Notes under the pieces: model-generated
The model's database searches: none
What the model was told of the DNA's origin: nothing
Seen by the model: only the letters and a program-made list of their open reading frames with translations
Translations under genes and position numbers: made by a program
Shown here: positions 34,281 to 42,896 of the stretch, piece by piece
Numbering within the stretch: the stretch's first letter is position 1
Layout: each line of letters starts with the position of its first letter
Source: JABSSA01 sp039984715
GTDB lineage: Bacteria; Pseudomonadota; Alphaproteobacteria; Rhodobacterales; Rhodobacteraceae
Length of the DNA stretch: 64,000 nt
Direction: 5' to 3'
NCBI GenBank assembly: GCA_039984715.1
Contig: JBDWUA010000004.1
Location: 62,001-126,000, forward strand

Positions 34281-35086
34281 ATTGGGGGCAGGCGGGCACG
34301 CTTTCCATTGCGGGTGGGGCGTTGGAATGCGCGTCTTGGGGGCCAGCGCCTGACGACGCGCCGACATTGGTTTTACTGCACGAAGGGTTGGGCTGCGTAA
34401 AAGGCTGGCGCGACTTTCCGGCAGCGCTTTCTCAGGCGACTGGGTTTGGCGTTTTTGCATATTCGCGATTTGGCTATGGGCAATCGGATCCATGCGTGTT
34501 GCCGCGTCCGCTGGATTACATGACGCGCGAAGCTGTGGATGTTCTGCCGCAAGTGTTGGAGGCCATTGGCTTTCGACGTGGGGTGTTGGTGGGCCATTCA
34601 GACGGCGCGACGATTGCAGCGGAATTTGGTGGGTCTGTGCCGGATCAGCGCGTGCGGGCATATGTTTTGATGGCACCACATTTCTTTTGCGAAGACGTGT
34701 CCATCACGGCGATTAAGGCCGCAAAGCAGGCATTTGAAACGGGTGACTTGCGCGCCAAATTGGCGGGATTGCACAAAGACCCTGACATGGCCTTTCACGG
34801 ATGGTGCGACACGTGGCTGGATGACGGGTTTCGCGATTGGAATGTTGGGGACGCTATTGATTACTTGCGCGTGCCTGTTCTGGCCATGCAAGGCGAAGAC
34901 GACGTTTACGGAACGCGGGCCCAGATCAACGAAGTCGAAACCCGAGCCTATTCGCCGGTTGAGACGGCTTGGGTTAAGGGCTGTGGGCATATGATGCACA
35001 AAGATCAGCCGGATGCGGTTCTGGATCAGATTTCAGATTTTTGCGCCCGACTTGAGCTGATGGAAGCGGCCAGCGAATTGACGTGA
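34277..35086 (+). CDS. Alpha/beta hydrolase of the box cluster
   Basis: A 269-residue alpha/beta hydrolase. Oxyanion region LVLLHEGLGCVKGWRDFP, nucleophile Ser108 in VGHSDGATIA, acid in MQGEDDVYG and His in GCGHMMHKDQP. Related hydrolases recur in box clusters, where a lactonase or thioesterase-like clean-up role has been proposed. It is translationally coupled to the benzoate-CoA ligase by a 4-base overlap. A 156-base gap with its own TGCA repeats follows before boxC, so the operon may have two promoters. Confidence 0.85.
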   Translation: MNWGQAGTLSIAGGALECASWGPAPDDAPTLVLLHEGLGCVKGWRDFPAALSQATGFGVFAYSRFGYGQSDPCVLPRPLDYMTREAVDVLPQVLEAIGFRRGVLVGHSDGATIAAEFGGSVPDQRVRAYVLMAPHFFCEDVSITAIKAAKQAFETGDLRAKLAGLHKDPDMAFHGWCDTWLDDGFRDWNVGDAIDYLRVPVLAMQGEDDVYGTRAQINEVETRAYSPVETAWVKGCGHMMHKDQPDAVLDQISDFCARLELMEAASELT

Positions 35087-35104
35087 TGGCGTGCGTATCG
35101 AATG

Positions 35105-35118
35105 TGCAATAAAATGCA
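35105..35118 (+). promoter_or_regulatory. TGCA-N6-TGCA repeat, candidate BoxR site before boxC
   Basis: tgca at 35105-35108 and at 35115-35118, one helical turn apart, in the AT-rich 156-base gap before boxC. A further tgca is near 35215. TGCA repeats are the core of reported operators for the BoxR/BzdR family. Proposed by eye. Confidence 0.4.
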
Positions 35119-35242
35119 TGAAAATACACGCTTTGGTTAACTAACTATTATATAACGATAAAATACGAAGATTACTTCTGAAAATTCGTTTGTAGTTCGT
35201 GAGCAAAGCACTATCTTGCATTAAGCAGCAGGAAAGACAGTC

Positions 35243-36886
35243 ATGAGCCCGCGTATTGATTTTCAGACCGACCCATCGCGTTACCGTCATTGGCAGGTCA
35301 CTTATGATGGACCTGTGGCATGGCTGACCATGGATGTGGACGAAGATGGCGGTTTGTTCGACGGCTATCAGCTCAAGCTGAATTCCTATGATTTGGGCGT
35401 GGATATCGAACTGAACGATGTCGTGCAGCGCATGCGGTTTGAACATCCAGAGGTCAAAGTCGTTGTCATGCAATCTGGCAAAGACCGTGTGTTTTGTGCC
35501 GGGGCGAATATCCGGATGTTGGGGGGTGCCGCACACAGCCACAAGGTCAACTTTTGCAAATTCACCAATGAAACACGCAATGCCTTTGAAGCCGCCGAGG
35601 CAGACAGCGGTCAGAAATACATGGCTGCGGTAAAAGGCGCGTGTGCCGGCGGTGGATATGAATTGGCGCTGGCGTGCAATCATATCATGCTGACCGATGA
35701 CAGCGCTTCGTCCGTGGCGTTGCCCGAGGTGCCTTTGTTGGCTGTGTTGCCCGGAACTGGTGGGCTGACGCGAGTGACGGACAAACGAAAAGTGCGGCGC
35801 GATCGGGCAGACGTTTTTTGTTCCACAGAAGAAGGTATTCGGGGCAAACGTGCCGAGCAATGGGGATTGGTCGACGAGGTTGTTCCCAATTCCAAATTTG
35901 ATGTGACCGTTCAGGCGCGTGCGGCTGAATTTGCGGCGCAAAGCGACAAAGCGGTAGGGCAGGGGATCAGCTTGCCGTCGCTGGATCGGGTGTTCAGCGA
36001 AAACGCGATTACATATTCAGCCGTCGAGGCGACGTTGGACCGTCAGGCCCGCACGGCGACAATCACAATCAAAGGCCCGGACACAGACGCACCGGACATG
36101 GCCGCGTTTGATGCATCAAGCTGGATGTTGCGCGCTTGTCGCGAGCTGGAAGATGTCATCCTGCATTTGCGGCTGAACGAAATGGATCAGGGCTTGATCA
36201 CGTTCCGCACGCAAGGCGACCCGGCACGCGTTTTGGCACATGAAGCCGTGTTGCTTGCGAACAAAGACCATTGGCTTGCCAATGAGGTTTTGCAGTTTTG
36301 GAAACGCACATTGAAACGGATCGATGTGACGTCCCGGTCGTTGGTGGGATTGGTCGAACATGGGTCCTGTTTTGCCGGTGTGCTGGCCGAGATTCTGTTT
36401 TCCGTCGATCGCACATACATGATGGAAGACGAATTCGAAGGGGACAATCGCCCCTTGGCCGCGATCACCCTTTCTGATGCCAATTTCGGATGTTTCCCAA
36501 TGGGCAATGATCTGACGCGATTGCAGGCGCGGTTTTACGGTGATCCAGACGCAGTGGTCGCAGCACAAGATCAGGTCGGAACCCCGTTAGAAGCCGAGGA
36601 CGCAGACGAGCTTGGGCTGGTGACAATGATTTTGGATGACATCGATTGGGAAGACGAAATTCGCATATTTGTCGAAGAACGCGCGTCCTTCAGCCCGGAT
36701 GCGATGACAGGCATGGAAGCGAATTTACGCTTTGTCGGCCCCGAAACGATGGAAACACGCATCTTTGGGCGACTGACAGCTTGGCAAAACTGGATATTCA
36801 ATCGACCCAATGCCGTTGGACCAAAGGGCGCGTTGCAGCGCTATGGGACGGGTATGCGCGGTGTCTACAACAAGGAGCGGGTGTAA
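35243..36886 (+). CDS. boxC: Benzoyl-CoA-dihydrodiol lyase
   Basis: A 547-residue crotonase-superfamily enzyme that opens the 2,3-epoxybenzoyl-CoA (dihydrodiol) ring by hydrolytic C-C cleavage, releasing formate and 3,4-dehydroadipyl-CoA semialdehyde. The N-terminal crotonase core shows VVVMQSGKDRVFCAGANIRML and ACAGGGYELALACNHIMLTD with the oxyanion hole, and LPEVPLLAVLPGTGGLTRVTDKR. A second crotonase-like half begins about 290 (EHGSCFAGVLAEILFSVDR). Length matches the BoxC family. Start has AGGAAAG upstream. Followed 23 bases later by boxB. Confidence 0.95.
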   Translation: MSPRIDFQTDPSRYRHWQVTYDGPVAWLTMDVDEDGGLFDGYQLKLNSYDLGVDIELNDVVQRMRFEHPEVKVVVMQSGKDRVFCAGANIRMLGGAAHSHKVNFCKFTNETRNAFEAAEADSGQKYMAAVKGACAGGGYELALACNHIMLTDDSASSVALPEVPLLAVLPGTGGLTRVTDKRKVRRDRADVFCSTEEGIRGKRAEQWGLVDEVVPNSKFDVTVQARAAEFAAQSDKAVGQGISLPSLDRVFSENAITYSAVEATLDRQARTATITIKGPDTDAPDMAAFDASSWMLRACRELEDVILHLRLNEMDQGLITFRTQGDPARVLAHEAVLLANKDHWLANEVLQFWKRTLKRIDVTSRSLVGLVEHGSCFAGVLAEILFSVDRTYMMEDEFEGDNRPLAAITLSDANFGCFPMGNDLTRLQARFYGDPDAVVAAQDQVGTPLEAEDADELGLVTMILDDIDWEDEIRIFVEERASFSPDAMTGMEANLRFVGPETMETRIFGRLTAWQNWIFNRPNAVGPKGALQRYGTGMRGVYNKERV

Positions 36887-36909
36887 CCCGTTTAACTTAG
36901 GAGTTCGAA

Positions 36910-38361
36910 ATGGCGGATTTGGTCAACGTAAGTTACGACACACAAATTCCGAACAATGTCGGCCTGTCGCAGGATCGAAAAGTGTTGAAGGCGCTTGAAA
37001 AATGGCACCCCGGATACATCAATTGGTGGAATGACCTGATCCCGCAGAACTTTCAGGACAGCATGGTGTATCTGCGCACAGCGGTCAGCGTGGACCCAAA
37101 AGGGTGGGCCAAGTTCGATTATGTGAAAATGCCTGAATACCGTTGGGGCATTTTGTTGGCCCCCGAAGTGGAAGGGCGCACCATTCCCTGCGGCGAACAT
37201 CTGGGCGAACCCGCATGGCAAGAAGTGCCGGGCGAATATCGCAACATGTTGAAACGCCTGATTGTCATCCAAGGCGACACCGAACCGGGGTCGGTAGAAC
37301 AGCAACGATTTTTGGGTCTGACAGCGCCATCGCTTTATGACATGCGCAACCTGTTTCAGGTGAATGTCGAAGAGGGGCGGCACCTGTGGGCGATGGTCTA
37401 TTTGCTGCAAAAGTACTTTGGCCGGGATGGGCGCGAAGAAGCGGATGAAATGCTGGTGCGGTCCTCAGGATCAGACGAAGCGCCGCGGATGCTGGGCGCG
37501 TTCAATGAAGAAACACCAGATTGGTTGTCCTTTTTCATGTTCACCTATTTCACCGACCGCGACGGTAAAATGCAGTTGGAAAGTCTGGCGCAATCGGGGT
37601 TTGACCCCTTGTCGCGCACCTGCCGCTTTATGTTGACCGAAGAAGCGCATCACATGTTTGTCGGTGAAACCGGTGTGGGGCGTACGATTCAGGCCACGTT
37701 GGATGCGATGAATGCAAATGGCATCAGCGACCCATACGACATCAATAAGATCCGCGATCTGGGTGTTATTGATCTGCCGACGATCCAGAAAAAGCTGAAC
37801 ATGCATTATACTTTGTCGCTTGATCTGTTCGGACAAGAAGTGTCGACCAACGCGGCGAACGCCTTCAATGCTGGGGTCAAAGGGCGCTATCTTGAACAGC
37901 GGATCGAAGACGACCACCAGCTTAAGGATGCGACATACGGGGTTGCGACGGTCAACAATGGCCAGATCGAACGCCAAGACATGCCGGCATTGACGGCGAT
38001 CAACATGCGATTGCGCGACGATTATGTGAAAGACGCAAGCGGTGGATTGCGTCGTTGGAACAAGATGATCTCACGCTCGGGGATCGAATTCGAACTGAAG
38101 CTGCCGCATGAAGGGTTCTGCCGCAAAATTGGTGTGTTTGCCAATATGCCGATTGATCCCGAAGGGCAGGTCATTGGCCAAGACGATTGGGATCGCCAAG
38201 TGGATGATTGGTTGCCCACAAAGGCAGATGGCGACTTTATCCAATCCTTGATGAAGCCATGTTATGAGGCCGGCAAATACGCCAGTTGGATTGCCGCACC
38301 TAAGGTCGGGATCGACAATCAACCCGGCGAATTTGAATACGTCAAACTGCACATGGCGTAA
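36910..38361 (+). CDS. boxB: Benzoyl-CoA 2,3-epoxidase, oxygenase subunit
   Basis: A 483-residue di-iron oxygenase that epoxidises benzoyl-CoA using O2 and electrons from a reductase. The iron ligands are seen as two E-x-x-H motifs: Glu155-Gly-Arg-His158 (NVEEGRHLWAMVYLL) and Glu245-Ala-His-His248 (TEEAHHMFVGE). The length is typical. TTAGGAG precedes the ATG. Downstream, instead of or in addition to the usual reductase BoxA, comes a small flavodoxin gene 24 bases on. Confidence 0.96.
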   Translation: MADLVNVSYDTQIPNNVGLSQDRKVLKALEKWHPGYINWWNDLIPQNFQDSMVYLRTAVSVDPKGWAKFDYVKMPEYRWGILLAPEVEGRTIPCGEHLGEPAWQEVPGEYRNMLKRLIVIQGDTEPGSVEQQRFLGLTAPSLYDMRNLFQVNVEEGRHLWAMVYLLQKYFGRDGREEADEMLVRSSGSDEAPRMLGAFNEETPDWLSFFMFTYFTDRDGKMQLESLAQSGFDPLSRTCRFMLTEEAHHMFVGETGVGRTIQATLDAMNANGISDPYDINKIRDLGVIDLPTIQKKLNMHYTLSLDLFGQEVSTNAANAFNAGVKGRYLEQRIEDDHQLKDATYGVATVNNGQIERQDMPALTAINMRLRDDYVKDASGGLRRWNKMISRSGIEFELKLPHEGFCRKIGVFANMPIDPEGQVIGQDDWDRQVDDWLPTKADGDFIQSLMKPCYEAGKYASWIAAPKVGIDNQPGEFEYVKLHMA

Positions 38362-38385
38362 GCGAAAAGTGAAGGTTACGAGGAC

Positions 38386-38844
38386 ATGAAACTGCATTTT
38401 CTCTATGGTACGGAAACCGGCAATTCCGAGATGCTATGCGAAGACATCGAGGCCGAAATTGGCGGTGGTTTTGAAACAGAGGTGACGTGTTTCAGTGATT
38501 TTGCGCCGTCTGATTTGGATGCAGAGACGTTCTATTTTCTGGTAACGTCGACCTATGGCAGTGGGGATTTGCCGACCAACGCGGTGCCATTCTTTGATGC
38601 GTTGAAAGCCGAAAAGCCGGATTTGAATGGCCTGCAATTCGCGGTGTTTGGCTTGGGGGATATGGTGTTTGCCGAGACGTTTAATCACGGGTCAAAGCAG
38701 CTTATGGAATTGTTTGTGACCTGTGGCGCGCAGATGGTGGGTGAACGCGGAATTTACGACGCTTCAACTGCGGAAATGCCAGAAGACACCGCCATACCGT
38801 GGGCGCAAGACATTCTGAACCAACTGCAATCCAAGGCCGCCTGA
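38386..38844 (+). CDS. Flavodoxin-domain protein, possible electron carrier for BoxB
   Basis: A 152-residue single-domain flavodoxin of the MioC/sulfite-reductase type. FMN phosphate loop YGTETGNSE at 7-15, second loop TSTYGSGDLPTNAVPFFDAL, third VFGLGDMVFAETFNHGSK. No ferredoxin or NADPH-binding domain is attached, so it cannot by itself replace BoxA and would need an outside reductase. Placed between boxB and the thioesterase (which follows with no gap), it is most simply an electron donor to BoxB. That role is inferred from position only. Confidence 0.88.
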   Translation: MKLHFLYGTETGNSEMLCEDIEAEIGGGFETEVTCFSDFAPSDLDAETFYFLVTSTYGSGDLPTNAVPFFDALKAEKPDLNGLQFAVFGLGDMVFAETFNHGSKQLMELFVTCGAQMVGERGIYDASTAEMPEDTAIPWAQDILNQLQSKAA

Positions 38845-39276
38845 ATGACGCTAAAGACACCCTATCAACACGAAATCCGTGTCGCTTGGGGCGATTGCGA
38901 CCCGGCCAAGATTGCCTATACGGCGCGTATTCCGGGATGGGCGCTAGATGCGATTGATGCCTGGTGGGAGGCTCATCTGGGCGGTGGTTGGTATCATCTG
39001 GAATTGGACCACAATGTCGGCACACCGTTCGTGCACTTGTCCATGGATTTCACCAGCCCGATAACGCCGCGCCATCGATTGCAATGTCAGGTCTGGCCGG
39101 AAAAGTTGGGCAATGCGTCCATCACCTTTCGCGTAACGGGATCGCAGGATGGTGTTGAATGTTTTTCGGGGCGATTTGTCTGTGTGTTTGTAATAGCAGA
39201 CGCATTCAAATCACAAAGAGCGCCGGATCATTTGCGCAAGATTGTTGAACCGTATCTGATCTCGCCTGATGAATGA
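38845..39276 (+). CDS. 4-hydroxybenzoyl-CoA thioesterase family protein
   Basis: A 143-residue hot-dog-fold thioesterase. The helix-start motif VAWGDCDPAKIAYTARIPGW carries the catalytic Asp of the 4HBT family (G-D-x-D-x-x-x-[IV]). It begins on the base after the flavodoxin stop. In aerobic CoA-dependent aromatic pathways such enzymes release free acid from dead-end CoA esters to save the CoA pool, a fitting job here (inference). Confidence 0.88.
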   Translation: MTLKTPYQHEIRVAWGDCDPAKIAYTARIPGWALDAIDAWWEAHLGGGWYHLELDHNVGTPFVHLSMDFTSPITPRHRLQCQVWPEKLGNASITFRVTGSQDGVECFSGRFVCVFVIADAFKSQRAPDHLRKIVEPYLISPDE

Positions 39277-39288
39277 GAACCGGACGAC

Positions 39289-40167
39289 ATGAACAAGGAA
39301 ACCGCCATCGATGACGACACGACCGTACTTTTAAGGCGTGTCGGGGATCGTGTGCGGCGTGCGCGAACGATCAAAGGTATATCGCGCCGTGTTCTGTCCG
39401 AAATCTCTGATGTTTCGCCTCGTTATCTTGCGCAATTAGAAGCCGGAGTTGGCAATATTTCCATCACGCTGTTGATGCGTGTGGCCAAAGCGTTGGATCA
39501 TCGATTGGAATGGTTGCTTAGCGATGACGACCCTGTCAGTTCTGATATCTGGCAGCTGACCGAAAAGTTCCGCGCGGCAGGCCCGGACATGCGCGCCCGT
39601 GTATTGGCTGCGTTTGATGGGGACACCGATGGCACGGCGCGCGCGGGTCGTATCTGTCTGATCGGATTGCGGGGTGCGGGCAAGTCGACGCTTGGCAAAC
39701 GGTTGGGTGCAGCCTTGGATGTGCCGTTTGTCGAACTGAAATCGGAAATTGAAACCATGGGCCAAATGCCCATTTCCGAGATTATGGCACTGTACGGTGT
39801 TGAAGGATATCGCAAGTTTGAAGCGGCAGCACTGGCCAATGTCCTGGATCGCCATCAGCGCGTGGTTCTTGCCGTTGCAGGTGGCATCGTCAGTGATCGC
39901 GACGTGTTTGAAACCCTGTTGGCGCGGTGCCACACGATTTGGCTGCAAGCCAGCCCCGCCGAACATATGGACCGTGTTCGCGCCCAGGGTGATTTGCGCC
40001 CTATGGAGGGCCAACCCGAAGCGATGGCGCAGCTCAAGCGCATTCTTGAGGAACGCCGCCTGTCTTATGCGCGCGCTGACGTCAGCTTTGACACATCCGG
40101 CCAATCGATCCAGACTGCGGAAACCAAATTGACCAAGCTAGTTCAGGCCCGCGGGTATCTGGATTAA
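39289..40167 (+). CDS. boxR: BoxR-type regulator (HTH plus shikimate-kinase-like domain)
   Basis: A 292-residue two-domain repressor. Residues 17-78 form an XRE-type helix-turn-helix (RRARTIKGISRRVLSEI, SPRYLAQLEAGVGNIS); residues ~118-285 are shikimate-kinase-like with Walker A GLRGAGKST at 126-134 and a LAVAGGIVSD block. This fusion is the hallmark of BoxR/BzdR regulators, whose kinase-like domain senses benzoyl-CoA and relieves repression. Last gene of the cluster, 12 bases after the thioesterase, implying autoregulation. Likely targets are the TGCA repeats at 32654-32711 and 35105-35118. Confidence 0.93.
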   Translation: MNKETAIDDDTTVLLRRVGDRVRRARTIKGISRRVLSEISDVSPRYLAQLEAGVGNISITLLMRVAKALDHRLEWLLSDDDPVSSDIWQLTEKFRAAGPDMRARVLAAFDGDTDGTARAGRICLIGLRGAGKSTLGKRLGAALDVPFVELKSEIETMGQMPISEIMALYGVEGYRKFEAAALANVLDRHQRVVLAVAGGIVSDRDVFETLLARCHTIWLQASPAEHMDRVRAQGDLRPMEGQPEAMAQLKRILEERRLSYARADVSFDTSGQSIQTAETKLTKLVQARGYLD

Positions 40168-40298
40168 GGGAATAGGGGTCAGTTTCGGATAGGGGCGAAA
40201 TCCTGCGCTGAGGATTAACCCACGCCAATGGCGGCTCAGAGCCCATGTTGACCGACATTGGTTCAAAGATGCCCGACATTGCGGGAACTCGATAGCTG

Positions 40299-40748
40299 TC
40301 ACCAACACCGGAAGTCGGAGCTTACATAGCGTGCGTAAGTCGTGACAGAGACAAGATAGCGGCTTGCGTGATCGACGTTGGGCGTAATGCTAAATTCGGT
40401 GCTCAACCTAGATAACTTGGCTCCCCAATGTGCGACATTCTCATTCTGCCCCATAAGAGGTTCTTCGTCGGACATGGTTCCCATCAAGTCTATGTATGAA
40501 GACTTCAATGCAGCTACCTGTCCATAATATCCAATTACAGCAATCGCTTCATAGTCGCACCCATCACCGTTCCCTGAGTTGTAGACGCGGCTGAACGATG
40601 ACAGGACTTTCGCGCCATCTGGCAAAGAAGCATTGCCGAGCTCGACTTTTAATTGGAAAGCAGCCACTTCATTTTTGAGTACAAAGAACCAAACTGGCGA
40701 CGTCAATACCACAAGACAGACGAAGCCCAAAATGAAACGCTTTTGCAT
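40299..40748 (-). CDS. Hypothetical membrane-anchored or exported protein
   Basis: A 149-residue product not recognised. One N-terminal hydrophobic segment (FILGFVCLVVLTSPVWFFVL, about 5-24) is a signal anchor; there is no lipobox. The rest is predicted outside the cytoplasm, with two cysteines (GDGCDYEAIAV and the penultimate Cys in FRCW) that could pair. AT-richer than its neighbours, no good ribosome binding site, and set between the plus-strand box cluster and the minus-strand pob-pca operon. Possibly a recent insertion; it may not be expressed. Confidence 0.45.
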   Translation of the reverse strand: MQKRFILGFVCLVVLTSPVWFFVLKNEVAAFQLKVELGNASLPDGAKVLSSFSRVYNSGNGDGCDYEAIAVIGYYGQVAALKSSYIDLMGTMSDEEPLMGQNENVAHWGAKLSRLSTEFSITPNVDHASRYLVSVTTYARYVSSDFRCW

Positions 40749-40981
40749 GTTTGGTCAGTCCCAAGACAACATTATTCTAGACCACTACCACGTGTGAGAC
40801 CTGCTCGCCAATTATGCTCTCGATGGTAACTAAGTCCGCTTTGCCGACCTTTGTTGTCCCAATTAACTGCTGTCAGTAGCGACCCAAAACGCTTTCAAGC
40901 AGACCAAAGGCTTAGGGATGTAATTCGTGCAAGTTCAAATAGTAATGAGACGCCAAAAACGCCTAGCGTAGGACATCGCCC

Positions 40982-42856
40982 CTATCGACAACTGACCAAG
41001 GGTACCATGACGCCTTCGAAAAAGGACGACAGGGCTGCGAAGTCGGTCAAGGGCAAGACATTTGCTACAAATTGATCAGGGCGCACGATGACCATGGCTC
41101 CGTTCGTGCGATCAATTCCGCGTTTCTCAAAGATGTCGGCTTTCTCAGAGACATCCGCGCAAAAGACCTTTTCATAATCGACAAGTCCATGTTGCCCTTT
41201 TTGGGGCCGTAACATCGGATGCAATTGGCCAATGTCCATCTTGTGGTGGCTTATTTGAAACACGGCGCGCATGTCGATGACGCTGTCGATATCAGAACCT
41301 GTGGGGGTATAGTGCGCCACGATGTCTGTGATCGTGGTGCAAAGATCAAACATCGTGCCGTGTTCGACGCCAAAATCCTGTGCAGGGGCAAACGCGATCA
41401 AACGCCATCTTCCGTCGGCCTTTAACACATGCCCCAACTGCATTGGTTTGGCATCGGCCATTCGGATGACTGGGGCGGAATGAAACCGCATGCCGATTTT
41501 CAAGCCCTGCGCCAAGGCTTGATGTTGGGATGATCCGGTCAGAACCGACGGATCATAGCGCGTTTCGACACCTGCCGTATACCGACCATGCTTTTTGAAA
41601 TAGCTTTGGAACTGATCATTTTCGGCTTTGGCCTTGGGGCGCGCACTGAACAGGCGGGCCATGTCGCGGTCAAAATCAATAAGCTCTTTGGCCTTTGCGC
41701 GTCGTTCTTGTGAATAGGTGTTCAGCAAAGTCGGCGCAGATTGTCCGCGCAATACAGCGGCCAGTTTCCAGCCCAGATTAAACGTATCGGCCATTGAGAC
41801 ATTCATACCCTGACCCGCTTTCGGGCTGTGGGTGTGGCAGGCGTCGCCCGCGATGAAGACGCGGGGGGTTTGGGTGCCGGGTGTGGCCAAGGGAACATCA
41901 TCAAATGTATCGCAAACGCGTTGGCCGATCTCATAAGCCGACCACCACGCGACCTCTGCCACCTTCAAATCAAAGGGTGCCAATATTGCCTGCGCCTGAG
42001 CGATCAGCATTTGCGATGTAACGGCCCTGTCAGCCGCACGTTCAGTTTCGCCCAATGCGTCCAATTCAATATACATCCGGGTCAGGTATCCGCCTTCGCG
42101 TGGGATGATCAGCAGGCTGCCCTGATCTGCGGACTGGATCGCGCATTTAAGGCGAATGTCGGGAAAGTCGGTCACGGCCAACACATCCATAACGCCCCAT
42201 AATTGGCGCGCAGAGTCCCCATTCAACGTTAGGTCCAGCGATTTGCGGACCTGACTGCGCGCGCCATCGCATCCCACGACATAGCGGGCTTGGATCGTTT
42301 CGGACAAATGCGGTTCATCCGTTTGACAAAACCGCGCCGTCAACGGCAATTCGGGATCATCCGGACGATCAAGTGACACAAGATTCAGACCGTATCGCGG
42401 TTCCAATCGGGTGGGGGCTTGCCGCATATGGTCCAAAAAGAAATCGTGGACACGTGCCTGACTGAGAATGGTGTGAGGCATTTCGGACAGATCGTCTTCG
42501 ACGTCCTGAATGCGATCTGCGCGAAGCAACCCGTGGCCTGTCGCATCTGGAGTCCAAAAGGCGACTTCGTTCACCCAATACGCCTCTCGTGCGACTTTGT
42601 GGGCAAAGCCAAACGCCTCAAACATCTCCATGGACCGACAGGCAATCCCGTCCGCTTGGCCCATGATCAATGGCCCCGGTTTGCGGTCCACGATCACCGT
42701 TTTGATATCTGGAAATTGCGCCAGTTGCGCGGCTAATGTCAGGCCCGCTGGTCCGCAGCCAACGATCAACACATCAACGATGTCTGTGTTGCTTTGGGCG
42801 ATTGCTTCGGTTTGGTTGGGGTCGCCTGGTCGAAAACCATTCAGATGGTATTGCAT
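40982..42856 (-). CDS. mobA: 3-hydroxybenzoate 4-monooxygenase (FAD)
   Basis: A 624-residue flavoprotein hydroxylase that turns 3-hydroxybenzoate into protocatechuate. The opening MQYHLNGFRPGDP, FAD site VGCGPAGLTLAAQL (Gly33-Gly38), QADGIACRSMEMFEAFGFA, RYVVGCDGARSQVRKSL and the FAD-ribityl motif FIAGDACHTHSPKAGQGMN match the Comamonas MobA sequence closely as I remember it, and the C-terminal thioredoxin-like domain is present. It ends the pobA-pcaH-pcaG-mobA operon, 40 bases after pcaG, which confirms protocatechuate as product. A related phenol hydroxylase is the alternative. Confidence 0.88.
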   Translation of the reverse strand: MQYHLNGFRPGDPNQTEAIAQSNTDIVDVLIVGCGPAGLTLAAQLAQFPDIKTVIVDRKPGPLIMGQADGIACRSMEMFEAFGFAHKVAREAYWVNEVAFWTPDATGHGLLRADRIQDVEDDLSEMPHTILSQARVHDFFLDHMRQAPTRLEPRYGLNLVSLDRPDDPELPLTARFCQTDEPHLSETIQARYVVGCDGARSQVRKSLDLTLNGDSARQLWGVMDVLAVTDFPDIRLKCAIQSADQGSLLIIPREGGYLTRMYIELDALGETERAADRAVTSQMLIAQAQAILAPFDLKVAEVAWWSAYEIGQRVCDTFDDVPLATPGTQTPRVFIAGDACHTHSPKAGQGMNVSMADTFNLGWKLAAVLRGQSAPTLLNTYSQERRAKAKELIDFDRDMARLFSARPKAKAENDQFQSYFKKHGRYTAGVETRYDPSVLTGSSQHQALAQGLKIGMRFHSAPVIRMADAKPMQLGHVLKADGRWRLIAFAPAQDFGVEHGTMFDLCTTITDIVAHYTPTGSDIDSVIDMRAVFQISHHKMDIGQLHPMLRPQKGQHGLVDYEKVFCADVSEKADIFEKRGIDRTNGAMVIVRPDQFVANVLPLTDFAALSSFFEGVMVPLVSCR

Positions 42857-42896
42857 GCGAACCCCTTTGAACCTTCAGGCGCCGCGCGCACCAAAG

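Noticed and set aside
35141..35941. 266-codon minus-strand frame overlapping boxC
   Set aside because: Antisense of a clearly recognised boxC; no ribosome binding site or domain.
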